From contig JARLIS010000055.1 in assembly GCA_031291615.1 (NCBI GenBank), positions 1 through 32,603 on the forward strand: a DNA stretch of 32,603 nucleotides, in the 5' to 3' direction. This DNA is from Parvibaculum sp. (GTDB lineage Bacteria > Pseudomonadota > Alphaproteobacteria > Parvibaculales > Parvibaculaceae). Under the pieces are notes generated by a model. That model was given only the letters and a program-made list of their open reading frames with translations. It did not search any database and was not told the origin of the DNA. Position 1 is the first letter of the stretch; the number at the start of each line of letters is the position of its first letter. Shown here piece by piece: positions 7,347-15,950 of the stretch. The position numbers were made by a program, and so were the translations under genes.

Positions 7347-8621
7347 ATGGCCGAATACGGCTTCGACACGCTCGCCATCCATGCCGGCGCCAAGCCCGAC
7401 CCAACAACGGGCGCGCGCGCCACGCCGATCTACCAGACGACCTCTTTCGTCTTCGAGGATGTCGACCACGCCGCCGCGCTCTTCAACCTTCAGGCCTTCG
7501 GCAACATCTACACGCGCATCACCAATCCGACGACGGCCGTGCTCGAGGAGCGCGTCGCCGCGCTTGAAGGCGGCACCGCGGCGCTTGGCGTCTCTTCCGG
7601 CCATGCGGCCCAGTTTCTCGTCTTCCACACGCTGATGCAGCCGGGCTACCATTTCGTCGCCGCGAAACAGCTCTATGGCGGATCGATCAACCAGTTTGGC
7701 CAGGCCTTCGCCAAATTCGACTGGCACGTCGATTGGGCGGACGCCACCGATCCCGCGAACGTCAAGAAAGCCATCGGCCCGAAAACCAAGGCGATCTTCA
7801 TCGAAAGCATCGCCAATCCCGGCGGCGTCGTCATCGACATCGCCGCCATTGCAAAGATCGCGCATGAGGCGGGCATCCCGCTCGTCGTCGACAACACGCT
7901 GGCCTCGCCCTACCTCATCCGCCCCATCGAGCACGGCGCGGACATCGTGGTGCATTCGGCGACGAAGTTCCTCGGCGGCCACGGCAACTCCATGGGCGGC
8001 ATTATCGTCGACAGCGGAAAGTTCGACTGGTCGAAGGACGGCAAATATCCGACGCTCTCCGAGCCTTCGGCCTCCTATCACGGCATGAAGCTGCACGAGA
8101 CCTTCGGCAACATCGCCTTCGCTATCGCCTGCCGTGTGCTCGGCCTGCGCGACCTCGGGCCTGCGCTCTCGCCCTTCAACGCCTTCATGATCCTGACCGG
8201 CATCGAAACGCTGCCGCTGCGCATGCAGCGCCATTCGGATTCGGCGCTCAAGATCGCAAAGCACCTGAAGAAGCATCCGAAAGTGACCTGGGTTTCCTAT
8301 CCGGGCCTTGAGGACGACCCCTATCACAAGCTCCAGCAGAAATACGCCCCGAAGGGCGCGGGCGCGCTGCTCACCTTCGGCGTGAAAGGCGGTTACGACA
8401 CGGGCGTCCAGCTTGTGAACTCTGTGAAGCTGCTGAGCCACCTCGCCAATATCGGCGATACGCGCAGCCTCATCATCCACCCCGCCTCGACCACGCACCG
8501 CCAGCTTACCGACGAGCAGAAGAAGGCGGCGGGCGCGGGGCCAGACGTTGTGCGCATCTCGGTCGGCCTCGAAGAACCGGCCGACATTATCGCCGACATA
8601 GATCAGGCGCTGGGCGCGTAA
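7347..8621 (+). CDS. metY: O-acetylhomoserine sulfhydrylase (aminocarboxypropyltransferase)
   Basis: PLP enzyme that makes homocysteine from O-acetylhomoserine and sulfide in methionine biosynthesis. The 424-residue length and the family-typical start [29 protein letters not shown], which continues to YTRITNPTT, identify the MetY branch of the Cys/Met-metabolism PLP family. The PLP lysine is K207 in [12 protein letters not shown], and [12 protein letters not shown] carries the aspartate that contacts the pyridine nitrogen. The C-terminal [22 protein letters not shown] is highly characteristic. The gene is 29 nt after the CoA-binding protein gene. It converges on the heme A synthase gene with only 71 bp between the two stop codons. 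MetZ-like succinyl activity is a less likely alternative given the length. Confidence 0.95.
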   Translation: MAEYGFDTLAIHAGAKPDPTTGARATPIYQTTSFVFEDVDHAAALFNLQAFGNIYTRITNPTTAVLEERVAALEGGTAALGVSSGHAAQFLVFHTLMQPGYHFVAAKQLYGGSINQFGQAFAKFDWHVDWADATDPANVKKAIGPKTKAIFIESIANPGGVVIDIAAIAKIAHEAGIPLVVDNTLASPYLIRPIEHGADIVVHSATKFLGGHGNSMGGIIVDSGKFDWSKDGKYPTLSEPSASYHGMKLHETFGNIAFAIACRVLGLRDLGPALSPFNAFMILTGIETLPLRMQRHSDSALKIAKHLKKHPKVTWVSYPGLEDDPYHKLQQKYAPKGAGALLTFGVKGGYDTGVQLVNSVKLLSHLANIGDTRSLIIHPASTTHRQLTDEQKKAAGAGPDVVRISVGLEEPADIIADIDQALGA

Positions 8622-8692
8622 TCGCCTAACCGGCCTCCACCTTCGCCGTGCTCCGCGTCCAGCGGGGCGCGGCGGAACCGGAGTTTGAAAGC

Positions 8693-9721
8693 TCAGGCCC
8701 TGCTCAGTCGCCGCGCATGAACGATCGCCAGCGTGAAGACGACCATGGCGCCCGCCTGATGCGCCGCGCCGAGCGATACGGGCACGACTTCGATGAGCGC
8801 CCAAATGCCGAGCAGCACTTGCACCAGCACGGCGACAGCAAGCCAGGTGGCGCTTTGCGCGGCCTGCGCCGATCCCGAAAGTCGCGCGGCAATCCAGTGC
8901 GAGAGCGCGAGCACCGCGACGGCATAGGCGAGCATCCGGTGATCGAACTGCGCCGTCAGCGCGCTTTCGAAGAAATTCCGCCACCAGGGCTCATGCGCGA
9001 AAAGGCCCTCCGGCACGAAGGCCCCGTTGATCAGCGGCCATGTATTGTAGATATATCCGGCCTTCAATCCGGCGACGAAGCCGCCCAGCATCATCTGCGC
9101 GAAGACGAGCGGCACCAGCGCCAGCGCCGACCGCCGCAGACCCGCACTTACAGCCAACACTTTCCGCTCACCCCAAAGTCCGAGCGCGACCCAGAGCATG
9201 TAGGCATAGATCGCCGTTGCGAGCCCGAGATGCGCGACGAGCCTGTATTGGCTGACATCGACGCGATCGCTGAGACCGCTTTTCACCATCCACCAGCCGA
9301 GCGCGCCTTGCGCGCCGCCGAGCACGAACATGACGGCAAGCTGCGGCGCGAGCCGCCGCTCGATTTTGCGAGTGGCCAGAAACCAGAGGAACGGCAGAGC
9401 GAAAGCAAAGCCGATCAACCGTCCGAGCAGACGGTGGCTCCATTCCCACCAGAAGATCGACTTGAAGTCCGCAAGGGTCATGCCCTTGTTGACGATCTCG
9501 TATTGCGGAATTTGCTGATACTTCTGAAAGGCGTCCTGCCAGGCCGCATCGCTCAAAGGCGGCAGGGCGCCCATGACCGGCTTCCATTCGGTGATCGACA
9601 GGCCGGACTCGGTGAGCCGCGTCAGCCCGCCGACAATCACCATCGCAAAGACGAGCCCGCAAACGCCGAACAGCCAGATTGCAATCTGCCGCCGCGAGGC
9701 GGTGAGGGAGGCTTCATTCAT
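8693..9721 (-). CDS. ctaA: Heme A synthase (Cox15/CtaA type 2)
   Basis: Integral membrane enzyme that oxidises the C8 methyl group of heme O to a formyl group to make heme A for cytochrome aa3 oxidase. The 342-residue protein has about eight membrane segments in two repeated halves. Each half holds two heme-ligating histidines: H96 (WEWSHRLLGR), H164 (RLVAHLGLA), H261 (QFDHRMLAY) and H321 (GAAHQAGA). The N-terminal motif VGGLTRLTESGLSITEWKPV contains the glutamate-bearing loop conserved in this family. No good Shine-Dalgarno precedes ATG 9721. The small DUF2842 gene next door is divergently transcribed, an arrangement typical of alphaproteobacteria. Confidence 0.96.
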   Translation of the reverse strand: MNEASLTASRRQIAIWLFGVCGLVFAMVIVGGLTRLTESGLSITEWKPVMGALPPLSDAAWQDAFQKYQQIPQYEIVNKGMTLADFKSIFWWEWSHRLLGRLIGFAFALPFLWFLATRKIERRLAPQLAVMFVLGGAQGALGWWMVKSGLSDRVDVSQYRLVAHLGLATAIYAYMLWVALGLWGERKVLAVSAGLRRSALALVPLVFAQMMLGGFVAGLKAGYIYNTWPLINGAFVPEGLFAHEPWWRNFFESALTAQFDHRMLAYAVAVLALSHWIAARLSGSAQAAQSATWLAVAVLVQVLLGIWALIEVVPVSLGAAHQAGAMVVFTLAIVHARRLSRA

Positions 9722-9844
9722 GGGGCAAAGTGATAACCCGAACCGGGCCTTGGGGCGAGGCGAAGGCCCCCGCGACAGAAAGCCGCCCTTTGCGGCAAAG
9801 GCGCGAATGCCTTATCAGAGACTTGTCGCCACCCGGAGATGCCC

Positions 9845-10066
9845 ATGCGCCGCCTGCCCCTTCGAGCCCGCAAACTGATCGGCACGCTGGTGCTGCTGAC
9901 CTTCCTCGTCCTCTACTCGCTCCTCGTCATGACGATAGGAGTGAGCGGGCATCTGCCGGAACACGGGGCCGCGCAGTTTTTCTTCTATCTCATCGCCGGA
10001 ACGATCTGGGCCTTTCCGGCGCGCTATCTGATGATCTGGATGCTCAGGCCCGACGAACCGTCATGA
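9845..10066 (+). CDS. DUF2842 small membrane protein
   Basis: A 73-residue protein with two hydrophobic helices (LIGTLVLLTFLVLYSLLVMT and the segment FFFYLIAGTIWAFPARYLMI) after a basic N-terminus RRLPLRARK, the layout of the DUF2842 family. The start at 9845 is preferred over the ATG at 9839 because GGAG at 9835-9838 is 6 nt before it and overlaps too closely with the earlier ATG. Its function is unknown. It is regularly found beside the Cox15-type heme A synthase gene in alphaproteobacteria, as here, which hints at a role in respiratory membrane assembly (inference). Confidence 0.8.
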   Translation: MRRLPLRARKLIGTLVLLTFLVLYSLLVMTIGVSGHLPEHGAAQFFFYLIAGTIWAFPARYLMIWMLRPDEPS

Positions 10067-10082
10067 AGCCCGAGCACGCCGG

Positions 10083-10163
10083 TCACATGAAGCTGCCGGT
10101 CTTCAGCTTGTTGAGAATGGCGAAACCGACGAGCAGGATAACGATCGGAAGAACGGTGGTCAT
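10083..10163 (-). CDS. 26-residue single-pass membrane peptide
   Basis: A very short gene starting at ATG 10163 and ending at TGA 10083. The ribosome binding site is unusually good: GAGGAGA ends 5 nt before the ATG. The product begins MTTVLPIVILLVGFAILNKL: an uncharged N-terminal hydrophobic stretch of about 16 residues (positions 4-17), then a short polar/basic end with two lysines. This suggests insertion with the tail in the cytoplasm. It converges with the DUF2842 gene, whose stop lies 16 nt away, and lies 89 nt after the VOC gene on the same strand. Strong initiation signal, clean hydrophobic profile and a position between heme A synthase/DUF2842 and a VOC gene make it a likely real small protein. 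I know no named family for it. Confidence 0.6.
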   Translation of the reverse strand: MTTVLPIVILLVGFAILNKLKTGSFM

Positions 10164-10252
10164 GGGACTCTCCTCAAGGGCGAATTGACCGCACCTTGCC
10201 GCAATCGGGCGCGGATGAAAAGAGGCGAATGCTGCCTGCCGGCCGCGGCGCT

Positions 10253-10675
10253 TCAGCGCGCGAAAATGCGCGACTCATCCTCGAACGCCTTGAATTCAAG
10301 CGCATTGCCCGAAGGGTCGAGAATGAAGAAGGTCGCCTGCTCGCCGGGCAGGCCCGCAAAGCGGATGTCGGGCTCGATGACGAAACGGACATGCGCCTGC
10401 TTCAGCTTCGCCGCCAGCGCCCGCCAATCAGCCATGGGCAGAATGACGCCGAAATGGCGCACGGGCACCTGATCGCCATCGACCTCGTTATGCGCCCTGT
10501 GCCCGACTTCCGCCGGCGCGACATGCGCGACGATCTGATGGCCGAAGAAATCGAAGTCGATCCACTCATCCGACGACCGCCCCTCGGGACAGCCGAGAAG
10601 CGCGCCGTAAAACGCCCGCGCCTCGCCGAGGTCGCGAACCGGAAATGCAAGATGGAAACGGGGCCGAGACGGCAT
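10253..10675 (-). CDS. VOC-superfamily (glyoxalase/dioxygenase fold) protein
   Basis: A metal-dependent VOC-fold protein of 140 residues when started at ATG 10675 ([16 protein letters not shown]), which has GAGGCG 7 nt upstream. The longer reading from 10729 adds a basic stretch without family similarity. Two beta-alpha-beta-beta-beta units are visible: the first holds H8 in [10 protein letters not shown] and the second [11 protein letters not shown]. The last metal-ligand position is the glutamate in [24 protein letters not shown] is the standard VOC ending. The reaction is not predictable from sequence; this group is often annotated as glyoxalase/bleomycin-resistance/dioxygenase-like protein. 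Confidence 0.87.
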   Translation of the reverse strand: MPSRPRFHLAFPVRDLGEARAFYGALLGCPEGRSSDEWIDFDFFGHQIVAHVAPAEVGHRAHNEVDGDQVPVRHFGVILPMADWRALAAKLKQAHVRFVIEPDIRFAGLPGEQATFFILDPSGNALEFKAFEDESRIFAR

Positions 10676-10792
10676 GATGTTTCGCCTCAGTTCGCCTTCA
10701 CGCCGCGCGCTGCGGCGCGACAGGCTCACACCTGCGTGCTTCAGCTCAACTCGCCTAATGGCTCGCCGAGCCGAAGCACGCGGTGCGAAGGA

Positions 10793-10869
10793 TGGTCGGA
10801 GCGGCCGGATTCGAACCGACGACCCCTTGTCCCCCAGACAAGTGCGCTACCGGGCTGCGCTACGCTCCG
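10793..10869 (-). tRNA. tRNA-Pro(GGG)
   Basis: A 77-nt cloverleaf on the minus strand. The acceptor stem CGGAGCG/CGCTCCG is followed by A73 and an encoded CCA. The D arm is GCGC...GCGC, the anticodon stem is CTTGT/ACAAG with loop CTGGGGG (anticodon GGG), the variable loop is short, and the T arm is GTCGG-TTCGAAT-CCGGC. All stems pair. It reads proline codon CCC. Its DNA also yields spurious protein translations on the opposite strand (GFEPTTP-type), which are not genes. No integrase or duplicated 3' end is seen nearby. Confidence 0.98.
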
Positions 10870-10881
10870 ACATCAGAATTT

Positions 10882-10899
10882 GGAGAGGCCCGCCTCTCC
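10882..10899. other. Short palindrome upstream of tRNA-Pro
   Basis: GGAGAGG and CCTCTCC form a perfect 7-bp stem with a 4-nt loop, 13 bp before the tRNA 5' end. It could terminate read-through from the MerR-like gene or act in tRNA precursor folding. There is no T tract, and the function is uncertain. Confidence 0.35.
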
Positions 10900-10990
10900 G
10901 GAGGCGCGGAATATAGACGGGGGTTCCGGCAGGGGCAACGGCTCAATCCGTTCTTTTGCCAGACTTTTTTGAAAGGCCCGCCGGGCGTTT

Positions 10991-11509
10991 TCAGCCCTCT
11001 TCGCCTTCGTCTTCCCACAAGGTCTCGTCGATTTCGTCCTTAAGGGCGACCAGGTCCTCAAGAATGGTTTCCAGGACCCGCTTGCCGATGGCGTCGATGG
11101 GCGCGCCGGGGCTCCGCTCGTCGTCCTCGCTCCGCTGCACGGCCTCGCGCGCGCGTTCGGCCACGGAAGCGTCGATCAGACCCTTGCCCGTCTCGCTGAC
11201 GAACTTGACGCCCTGCTCGCGGAAGACCTTCTGCACGCCCTTGATCGTGTAGCCGTCATTGTAAAGAAGCGCGCGGACGCCGCGCAGCAGATCGACGTCT
11301 TCGGGCCGGTAATAGCGCCGCCCGCCGCCGCGCTTCAGCGGGCGGATCTGATTGAACTTGCTCTCCCAGAAACGCAGAACGTGCTGCGGCACATCGAGCT
11401 CGGTCGCAACCTCGCTGATGGTCCGGAAGGCGTCAGGCGACTTTTGCACAGACAAACCAATTCCCTGTTGGCGCTCCTCAACCCGGACTCTCAAGGCGGT
11501 TCTGGTCAA
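10991..11509 (-). CDS. MerR-family transcriptional regulator
   Basis: Helix-turn-helix regulator with the MerR DNA-binding domain [22 protein letters not shown], followed by the wing [24 protein letters not shown]. The C-terminal half is acidic and variable, with no cysteine metal-binding loop, so it is not a metal sensor of the classic MerR/CueR kind. It belongs to the alphaproteobacterial MerR group regularly found right after ihfA, 12 nt downstream here. The start is uncertain: TTG 11509 has a GGAG site 6 nt upstream, while TTG 11455 or GTG 11449 would give the more usual short N-terminus before [12 protein letters not shown]. No target can be inferred. Confidence 0.88.
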   Translation of the reverse strand: MTRTALRVRVEERQQGIGLSVQKSPDAFRTISEVATELDVPQHVLRFWESKFNQIRPLKRGGGRRYYRPEDVDLLRGVRALLYNDGYTIKGVQKVFREQGVKFVSETGKGLIDASVAERAREAVQRSEDDERSPGAPIDAIGKRVLETILEDLVALKDEIDETLWEDEGEEG

Positions 11510-11521
11510 GAGCGTCTCCGC

Positions 11522-11839
11522 TTATTCAGCCGCTGCGGCCTTGCCGCTCAGCGCCGCATTGATCCGTTCCTTGAGAACGTGGCTCGGGCGAAACACCAAC
11601 ACGCGGCGCGGCTTGATCGGAACTTCCTCGCCCGTCTTCGGGTTCCGCCCCATGCGGCCACCCTTCTGCCGCACGGAAAACGATCCGAATGAGGAAAGTT
11701 TCACGGTATCGCCGTTCGACAGACAATCCGAGATTTCCTGCAAAACGGACTCTACGAGCTCCGCGGATTCATTGCGCGACAGGCCGACCTCTTGATAGAC
11801 GGCCTCGCTCAGATGTGCCCGCGTTATTGTGTCCCCCAT
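11522..11839 (-). CDS. ihfA: Integration host factor subunit alpha
   Basis: Nucleoid-associated DNA-bending protein that works as a heterodimer with IHF beta. The 105-residue protein has the HU/IHF fold. The beta-arm motif [20 protein letters not shown] contains the proline (P67) that intercalates into DNA, and [12 protein letters not shown] forms the end of the fold. [20 protein letters not shown] is typical of the alpha subunit. A strong GGAGG lies 7 nt upstream of ATG 11839. It follows fabH (125-bp gap) and precedes the MerR-like gene, the common alphaproteobacterial order plsX-fabH-ihfA-merR. Confidence 0.96.
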   Translation of the reverse strand: MGDTITRAHLSEAVYQEVGLSRNESAELVESVLQEISDCLSNGDTVKLSSFGSFSVRQKGGRMGRNPKTGEEVPIKPRRVLVFRPSHVLKERINAALSGKAAAAE

Positions 11840-11964
11840 GACCCTACCTCCAAGGTTCGGATGGAGCCTAGGGCGGGCCGATTAACCCGTCAATATCAAT
11901 AGGATGCACGAATCTGCTAAAGCGTGGATATGTCCCGGATTCGGTCGGAATCCGCTGCGGCCCG

Positions 11965-12942
11965 CTACCAGCGCAGCAGCACCGATCCCCAGGTGAAGCC
12001 GCCGCCCATGGCTTCGAGCAGGACGAGATCGCCGCGCTTGATTCGTCCGTCCTTGATCGCGGTGTCGAGCGCGAGAGGAACGGACGCCGCCGATGTGTTG
12101 CCGTGCTGGCCGACCGTGATGACGACCTTCTCCGGCGGCAGACCGATGCGCTTCGCCGTGCCGTCGAGAATGCGCTTGTTCGCCTGATGCGGCACGAACC
12201 AGTCTATGTCGGCGGCGGTGAGCCCCGTCGCCGCCAGCGCCTCGTTGATCGTGTCGGCAATGTTGACGACGGCGTGGCGGAAAACCTCCCGGCCCTCCAT
12301 GCGCACATGGCCCGTCGTCTGCGTCGTCGACGGTCCGCCATCGACATAGAGCTTTTCCTTCAGGCGCCCGTCGGAATGGAGATGGGCAGTCAGGATGCCG
12401 CGATCCGCCGTCGTTCCTTCGCCCTCGCCCGCCGTCAGCACGACCGCGCCCGCGCCATCGCCGAAAAGCACACAGGTCGTCCGGTCCGTCCAGTCGAGAA
12501 GCCGCGTGAAGGTTTCCGCGCCGATGACAAGCACGGTCTTCGCCTGGCCGCAGCGGATGAATGTATCGGCGATGGTGAGAGCGTAGATGAAGCCGGAGCA
12601 GACGGCCTGCACGTCGAAGGCAGCGCCATGATGGATTCCGAGCCCCATCTGCACCGTAACCGCCGTTGCCGGAAATGTCTGGTCCGGCGTCGTCGTGGCC
12701 AGGATGATCGTGTCGATCTCCTGTGCGTCGATGCCCGCATCGGCGATGGCGGCCTTCGCCGCGTTCAACGCCAGATGCGAGGTGAACTCTCCCTCGGCGG
12801 CGATGCGCCGCTCATGAATGCCGGTCCGTTCCACGATCCAGTCGTCGGTCGTGTCGACGATGGTCGTCATTTCCTGATTGGTGACGATGCGCGCAGGCAG
12901 ATAGCTGCCGCAACCGGCAACGACGCTCCGGATGATACTCAC
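11965..12942 (-). CDS. fabH: Beta-ketoacyl-ACP synthase III
   Basis: Condenses acetyl-CoA with malonyl-ACP to begin type II fatty acid synthesis. The 325-residue protein has the complete Cys-His-Asn triad: C115 in [13 protein letters not shown]252 in [11 protein letters not shown] and N282 in [30 protein letters not shown] near residue 31 and the C-terminal [13 protein letters not shown] are further hallmarks. It begins with GTG at 12942, overlapping the plsX stop by four bases (GTGA), so translation is coupled to plsX. Confidence 0.98.
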   Translation of the reverse strand: MSIIRSVVAGCGSYLPARIVTNQEMTTIVDTTDDWIVERTGIHERRIAAEGEFTSHLALNAAKAAIADAGIDAQEIDTIILATTTPDQTFPATAVTVQMGLGIHHGAAFDVQAVCSGFIYALTIADTFIRCGQAKTVLVIGAETFTRLLDWTDRTTCVLFGDGAGAVVLTAGEGEGTTADRGILTAHLHSDGRLKEKLYVDGGPSTTQTTGHVRMEGREVFRHAVVNIADTINEALAATGLTAADIDWFVPHQANKRILDGTAKRIGLPPEKVVITVGQHGNTSAASVPLALDTAIKDGRIKRGDLVLLEAMGGGFTWGSVLLRW

Positions 12943-14024
12943 GATAACGCAGCCTCGGATTCTTCATTGGCGGGTTTTTGCGCGCGGCCCTCATGGCCCG
13001 ACAAACCGTCGAGGCCGGCGAGATCCGAAACGATCTTGTTCAACAGGTCGGCCGCCGCCACATCGACCGCCACGTCGATCGCATAGGCATAGCCCATGGC
13101 GTCGGTGTCGCCATGGCTCTTCACGACAATGCCGTTGAGGCCGAGAAAAACGGCGCCGTTCGACGTTCTCGGATCGAGCTTCGTCGCCAGCGCGCGGAAA
13201 GCGCTCTGCGCGAAGACGTAGCCGATCTTCGACAGGATCGAGCTCCGCATCGCCGAGCGCAGAAACTCGACGATGAGGCGAACGGTTCCTTCCGCCGTCT
13301 TGAGCGCGATGTTGCCGGTATAGCCGTCCGTCACCACGACATCGACCGTGCCCTTGGAAATGTCGTCGCCTTCGACGAAACCGTGGAAGTTCATGGGCAG
13401 CTTGGCGTCGCGCAGCATCTTCGCCGCGTCCTTCACCTGCTCCGTGCCCTTCACCTCTTCCTCGCCGATATTGAGAAGGCCGACGCTTGGCCGCTCAAGC
13501 CCGAAGATCACGCGCGCGAAAGCCTCGCCCATCACCGCGAACTGCACGAGCTGCCATGCGTCCGGCCCGATCGTCGCGCCGAGATCGAGCACCACGCTTT
13601 CGCCCCGCGCCGTCGGCCACAGCGCGGCAAGCGCCGGCCGCTCGACATTCGGCATGGTCTTCAGAATGACCTTGGACATTGCCATCAGCGCGCCGGTATT
13701 GCCGGCCGACACGGCGGCCTGAGCCCTTCCCGTTTTCACCGCATCGATGGCGAGCCACATGCTGCTCGTCTTGCGCCCGCGCCGCAAAGCCTGGCTGGGC
13801 TTGTCGTCCATCGCGATCGAAACCTCGGTATGAACGATCTCGCTCGCCGCCGCGACGCGCGGATGCTTGTCGAGAAGCGGGCGCATTTTCGCTTCGTCGC
13901 CATAGATGACAAATCGAATATCGGGATGCCGTACAAGAGCGACCTCGGCGCCGCCGATGACCGTTTCAGGCCCGTTGTCGCCGCCCATTCCGTCGAGCGC
14001 CAGCGTGAGTCCGCGTGTCGTCAC
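12939..14024 (-). CDS. plsX: Phosphate acyltransferase PlsX
   Basis: Peripheral membrane enzyme that converts acyl-ACP to acyl-phosphate for the PlsY step of phospholipid synthesis. I place the start at GTG 14024 ([25 protein letters not shown]), 361 residues, with GGGG 5 nt upstream. The longer reading from 14138 adds 38 residues without family resemblance. The signature [12 protein letters not shown] at the N-terminus, [29 protein letters not shown] and [18 protein letters not shown] are all present. The gene is translationally coupled to fabH. A 126-bp gap separates it from yceD and may hold a separate promoter. Confidence 0.96.
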   Translation of the reverse strand: MTTRGLTLALDGMGGDNGPETVIGGAEVALVRHPDIRFVIYGDEAKMRPLLDKHPRVAAASEIVHTEVSIAMDDKPSQALRRGRKTSSMWLAIDAVKTGRAQAAVSAGNTGALMAMSKVILKTMPNVERPALAALWPTARGESVVLDLGATIGPDAWQLVQFAVMGEAFARVIFGLERPSVGLLNIGEEEVKGTEQVKDAAKMLRDAKLPMNFHGFVEGDDISKGTVDVVVTDGYTGNIALKTAEGTVRLIVEFLRSAMRSSILSKIGYVFAQSAFRALATKLDPRTSNGAVFLGLNGIVVKSHGDTDAMGYAYAIDVAVDVAAADLLNKIVSDLAGLDGLSGHEGRAQKPANEESEAALS

Positions 14025-14150
14025 CAAAACCCCATTTCCCTCGCCGGATCGATGGTCGCAATCTGCGTTCCGTCTCCGGCAGCCCGCCCAGAAGATACTC
14101 GCTTGACCGCCGGTGACAACAGCCTCGTTTTGGACCAAGGCCCGGACAAA

Positions 14151-14690
14151 TCAATCTTTTTTCTTGAGTTTTTCGAGCGCGGCGAAGGGATTCGCCGGCT
14201 TTGCCGCTACGTCCGGCGTCTCGTCCGCGAGCGGCTGGAAGGCCGCGCCGGGTTTCTTCGGATAAGGGTCCATGGCGAGCGACAATTGCTCGGCCACCGC
14301 CTCGCCTATATCGACGCTGCCATTCTCAAGCGCTTCGGGCGGCTCGTCGCTGCCGACATCGACGACGATCTCGCGCTCCGAACCAGGTGTGACGGGCGCG
14401 ATGAGTTCCTCGGGCAGAAAATGCAGCGTGAAACTTTCGTCGAGCTTCTCGGGCACGGGTTCGAGCGTCACCACGCAGGCCTGCACCAGCTCCGCCGTGA
14501 ACCGCGCTTCGAGCGCGAGCCCGACCCTACGCCACGGCTTCACCTTGGCCGTGCCCTTGAGCGACTTCAGCTCGATGATGTCGAAGCGCTTCGCCAGCGC
14601 CGCGCGCTGCTTCTCATCCGCCTCGAAGCGAAATTCGGTCCCGGACGGCGAGACGTCGCCGGCCGCCACGACGATGCTGAATTCGCTCAA
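14151..14690 (-). CDS. yceD: YceD/DUF177 family protein
   Basis: A 179-residue protein of the family known as the large-subunit rRNA accumulation protein YceD (DUF177). Characteristic segments are ELVQACVVTLEPVPEKLDESF (residues about 68-88), with the single cysteine typical of the alphaproteobacterial branch instead of a CxxC pair, and PVTPGSEREIVVDVGSDEPPEALENGSVDIGEAVAEQLSLAMDPYP towards the end. The C-terminal ANPFAALEKLKKK is typical. The start is a TTG at 14690 with GGAAGGA 8 nt upstream, and it overlaps the stop of the upstream chaperone gene (TTGA). The gene usually precedes rpmF in other bacteria; rpmF is absent here, and plsX follows instead. Confidence 0.88.
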   Translation of the reverse strand: MSEFSIVVAAGDVSPSGTEFRFEADEKQRAALAKRFDIIELKSLKGTAKVKPWRRVGLALEARFTAELVQACVVTLEPVPEKLDESFTLHFLPEELIAPVTPGSEREIVVDVGSDEPPEALENGSVDIGEAVAEQLSLAMDPYPKKPGAAFQPLADETPDVAAKPANPFAALEKLKKKD

Positions 14691-15238
14691 CCGGACAGTC
14701 CTTCCAGAACGGGCGCGAAATCGGCGCGCCCTTCGATCAACGCCGCATCGCCCTGCCGCGCCAGCGCATCGGATGCGCGCCGCACATAGACCGACAACAG
14801 CGCCACTTCTTCCGCCTTCGGTTCCAGTCCGTCGAAGACGTTCCGCCGGATCGCCTGTTCGAGCGCGGCCTCGTCCGCCGCGCCGAGCGCCTCGTCATAG
14901 GCCGCAATGCGCCCGTAGAACGCCGCCGCCATCGTCTTGATCTTCTTGCCGACCGAAAGGTCGCCGATGCCGATCTCGCGCAGCGTCTGGTCCATGTCGT
15001 CGAACAGAATGTCGAACACGCGCTGCCCCAGCGCCTTGGCGGGCTCGCCCGCCGCTTTCAGCCGGTGCAGCACCAGAAAGGCGTTCAGCATCAGCATCTC
15101 GAACCGCCCTTCCAGCGTGTCCGGCACGCCGGCGCGGAGATAGAATTCAGGCCGCCGCGCCTGGGCGACGATGCAGCCGTAAAGCGCAAAGGCGGGGGCC
15201 TCAACGTCGGAACGGCCGAAAAACCTTTTCCATATCAT
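14687..15238 (-). CDS. Ubiquinol-cytochrome c chaperone (CBP3/UQCC1) family protein
   Basis: A 183-residue helical protein of the family named after mitochondrial CBP3, an assembly factor for cytochrome b of the bc1 complex. Matching segments are ALYGCIVAQARRPEFYLRAGVPDTLEGRFEML near the N-terminus (the Pfam domain start), LVLHRLKAAGEPAKALGQRVFDILFDDMDQTLREIGIGDLSVGKKIK in the middle, and the alphaproteobacterial YGRIAAYDEAL. There is no signal peptide, so it acts on the cytoplasmic side. ATG 15238 has GGGAG 6 nt upstream. Its TGA overlaps the yceD TTG start. The bacterial role is inferred from the mitochondrial homologue. Confidence 0.88.
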   Translation of the reverse strand: MIWKRFFGRSDVEAPAFALYGCIVAQARRPEFYLRAGVPDTLEGRFEMLMLNAFLVLHRLKAAGEPAKALGQRVFDILFDDMDQTLREIGIGDLSVGKKIKTMAAAFYGRIAAYDEALGAADEAALEQAIRRNVFDGLEPKAEEVALLSVYVRRASDALARQGDAALIEGRADFAPVLEGLSG

Positions 15239-15343
15239 GACTTACTCCCGATCCCGGCGGCCGCCGCGAAGATGCTCATTGAATTTAGCGACCGACAAGG
15301 GTAGGTCAACGTCTGAACATTAGGGTCTGGAGGGTTCCCCATT

Positions 15344-15859
15344 ATGTCTTCCCATCGTCTGCGGCACGGTGCCGGTCTCTTGGCGGCACTGGCCTGCCTG
15401 TCGGCCTCCGGCCTCGCGCTCACCGCCTGCGCGCCGATCGACCCCGTGATCGAGCAGCGCGGCTATGTGCTCGACGAGAAAGACCTCGCCCGGCTGAAGC
15501 CCAAGGTCACGACCAAGGAAGAGGTCAAGACCATCATGGGTTCGCCCTCGACCGTCTCCACCATCGACGGTGAGGCTTGGTACTACATCACCAGCAAGAT
15601 GGAAACCTACGCTTTCTATACGCCCGACGAGATCGAGCGGACGGTCGTCGCGGTCTATTTCGACAAGCAGCCGACCGTGCAGCAGGTTGCCTATTACGGC
15701 CTTCAGGATGGACAGATCATCGACTTCGTCACCCGCACCACGCCGTCGCGCGGCAAGGAGCTGACAATCCTCGGCCAGATGTTCAGCAACCTCGGCAAGT
15801 TCAATAACAAGAAGAACAGCAATCCGAGCGGCGCTCCGGTTCCCGGCGGTCAGCACTAG
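15344..15859 (+). CDS. bamE: Outer membrane assembly lipoprotein BamE (SmpA/OmlA)
   Basis: Small lipoprotein of the BAM complex that inserts beta-barrel proteins into the outer membrane. The N-terminal signal peptide (residues 1-28, hydrophobic LLAALACLSASGLAL) ends in a lipobox LTAC with the lipidated C29. The SmpA/OmlA domain follows: VIEQRGYVLDEKDLARLKPKVTTKEEVKTIMGSPS, then AWYYITSKMETYAFYTPDE. At 171 residues it is longer than the E. coli protein, as usual in alphaproteobacteria, with a polar C-terminal tail. GGAGGG lies 9 nt before ATG. The divergent CBP3-like gene starts 105 bp away, and a bidirectional terminator follows. Confidence 0.93.
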   Translation: MSSHRLRHGAGLLAALACLSASGLALTACAPIDPVIEQRGYVLDEKDLARLKPKVTTKEEVKTIMGSPSTVSTIDGEAWYYITSKMETYAFYTPDEIERTVVAVYFDKQPTVQQVAYYGLQDGQIIDFVTRTTPSRGKELTILGQMFSNLGKFNNKKNSNPSGAPVPGGQH

Positions 15860-15901
15860 GCCGCTTTCCGGCCCTGCCACAGGACGGCATTTCCCTATAA
15901 A

Positions 15902-15931
15902 AAAAGGCCCCGCAGATTTGCGGGGCCTTTT
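15902..15931. terminator. Bidirectional intrinsic terminator between bamE and hppA
   Basis: A perfect 13-bp inverted repeat, AAAAGGCCCCGCA with its complement, around a 4-nt loop. It is preceded by a run of A and followed by TTTT, so it terminates in both directions. It serves rightward bamE and leftward hppA, whose stops lie 42 and 19 nt away. Confidence 0.93.
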
Positions 15932-15950
15932 CTCTTTCGGTCGAAGCCGC

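Noticed and set aside
7314..8984. A 556-codon minus-strand open frame
   Set aside because: It is antisense to metY, which has all expected PLP-enzyme motifs.
10793..10869. tRNA-Pro as an attachment site for an integrated element
   Set aside because: No integrase gene, no duplicated tRNA 3' end and ordinary core genes on both sides.
10674..11043. Open reading frames on the plus strand encoding GFEPTTP/SDNRRPLV-type peptides
   Set aside because: These are translations of the antisense strand of tRNA-Pro(GGG), a well-known source of false protein annotations.
12978..14789. A 603-codon plus-strand open frame
   Set aside because: It runs antisense through plsX and yceD and has the Arg/His-rich composition of a shadow frame.
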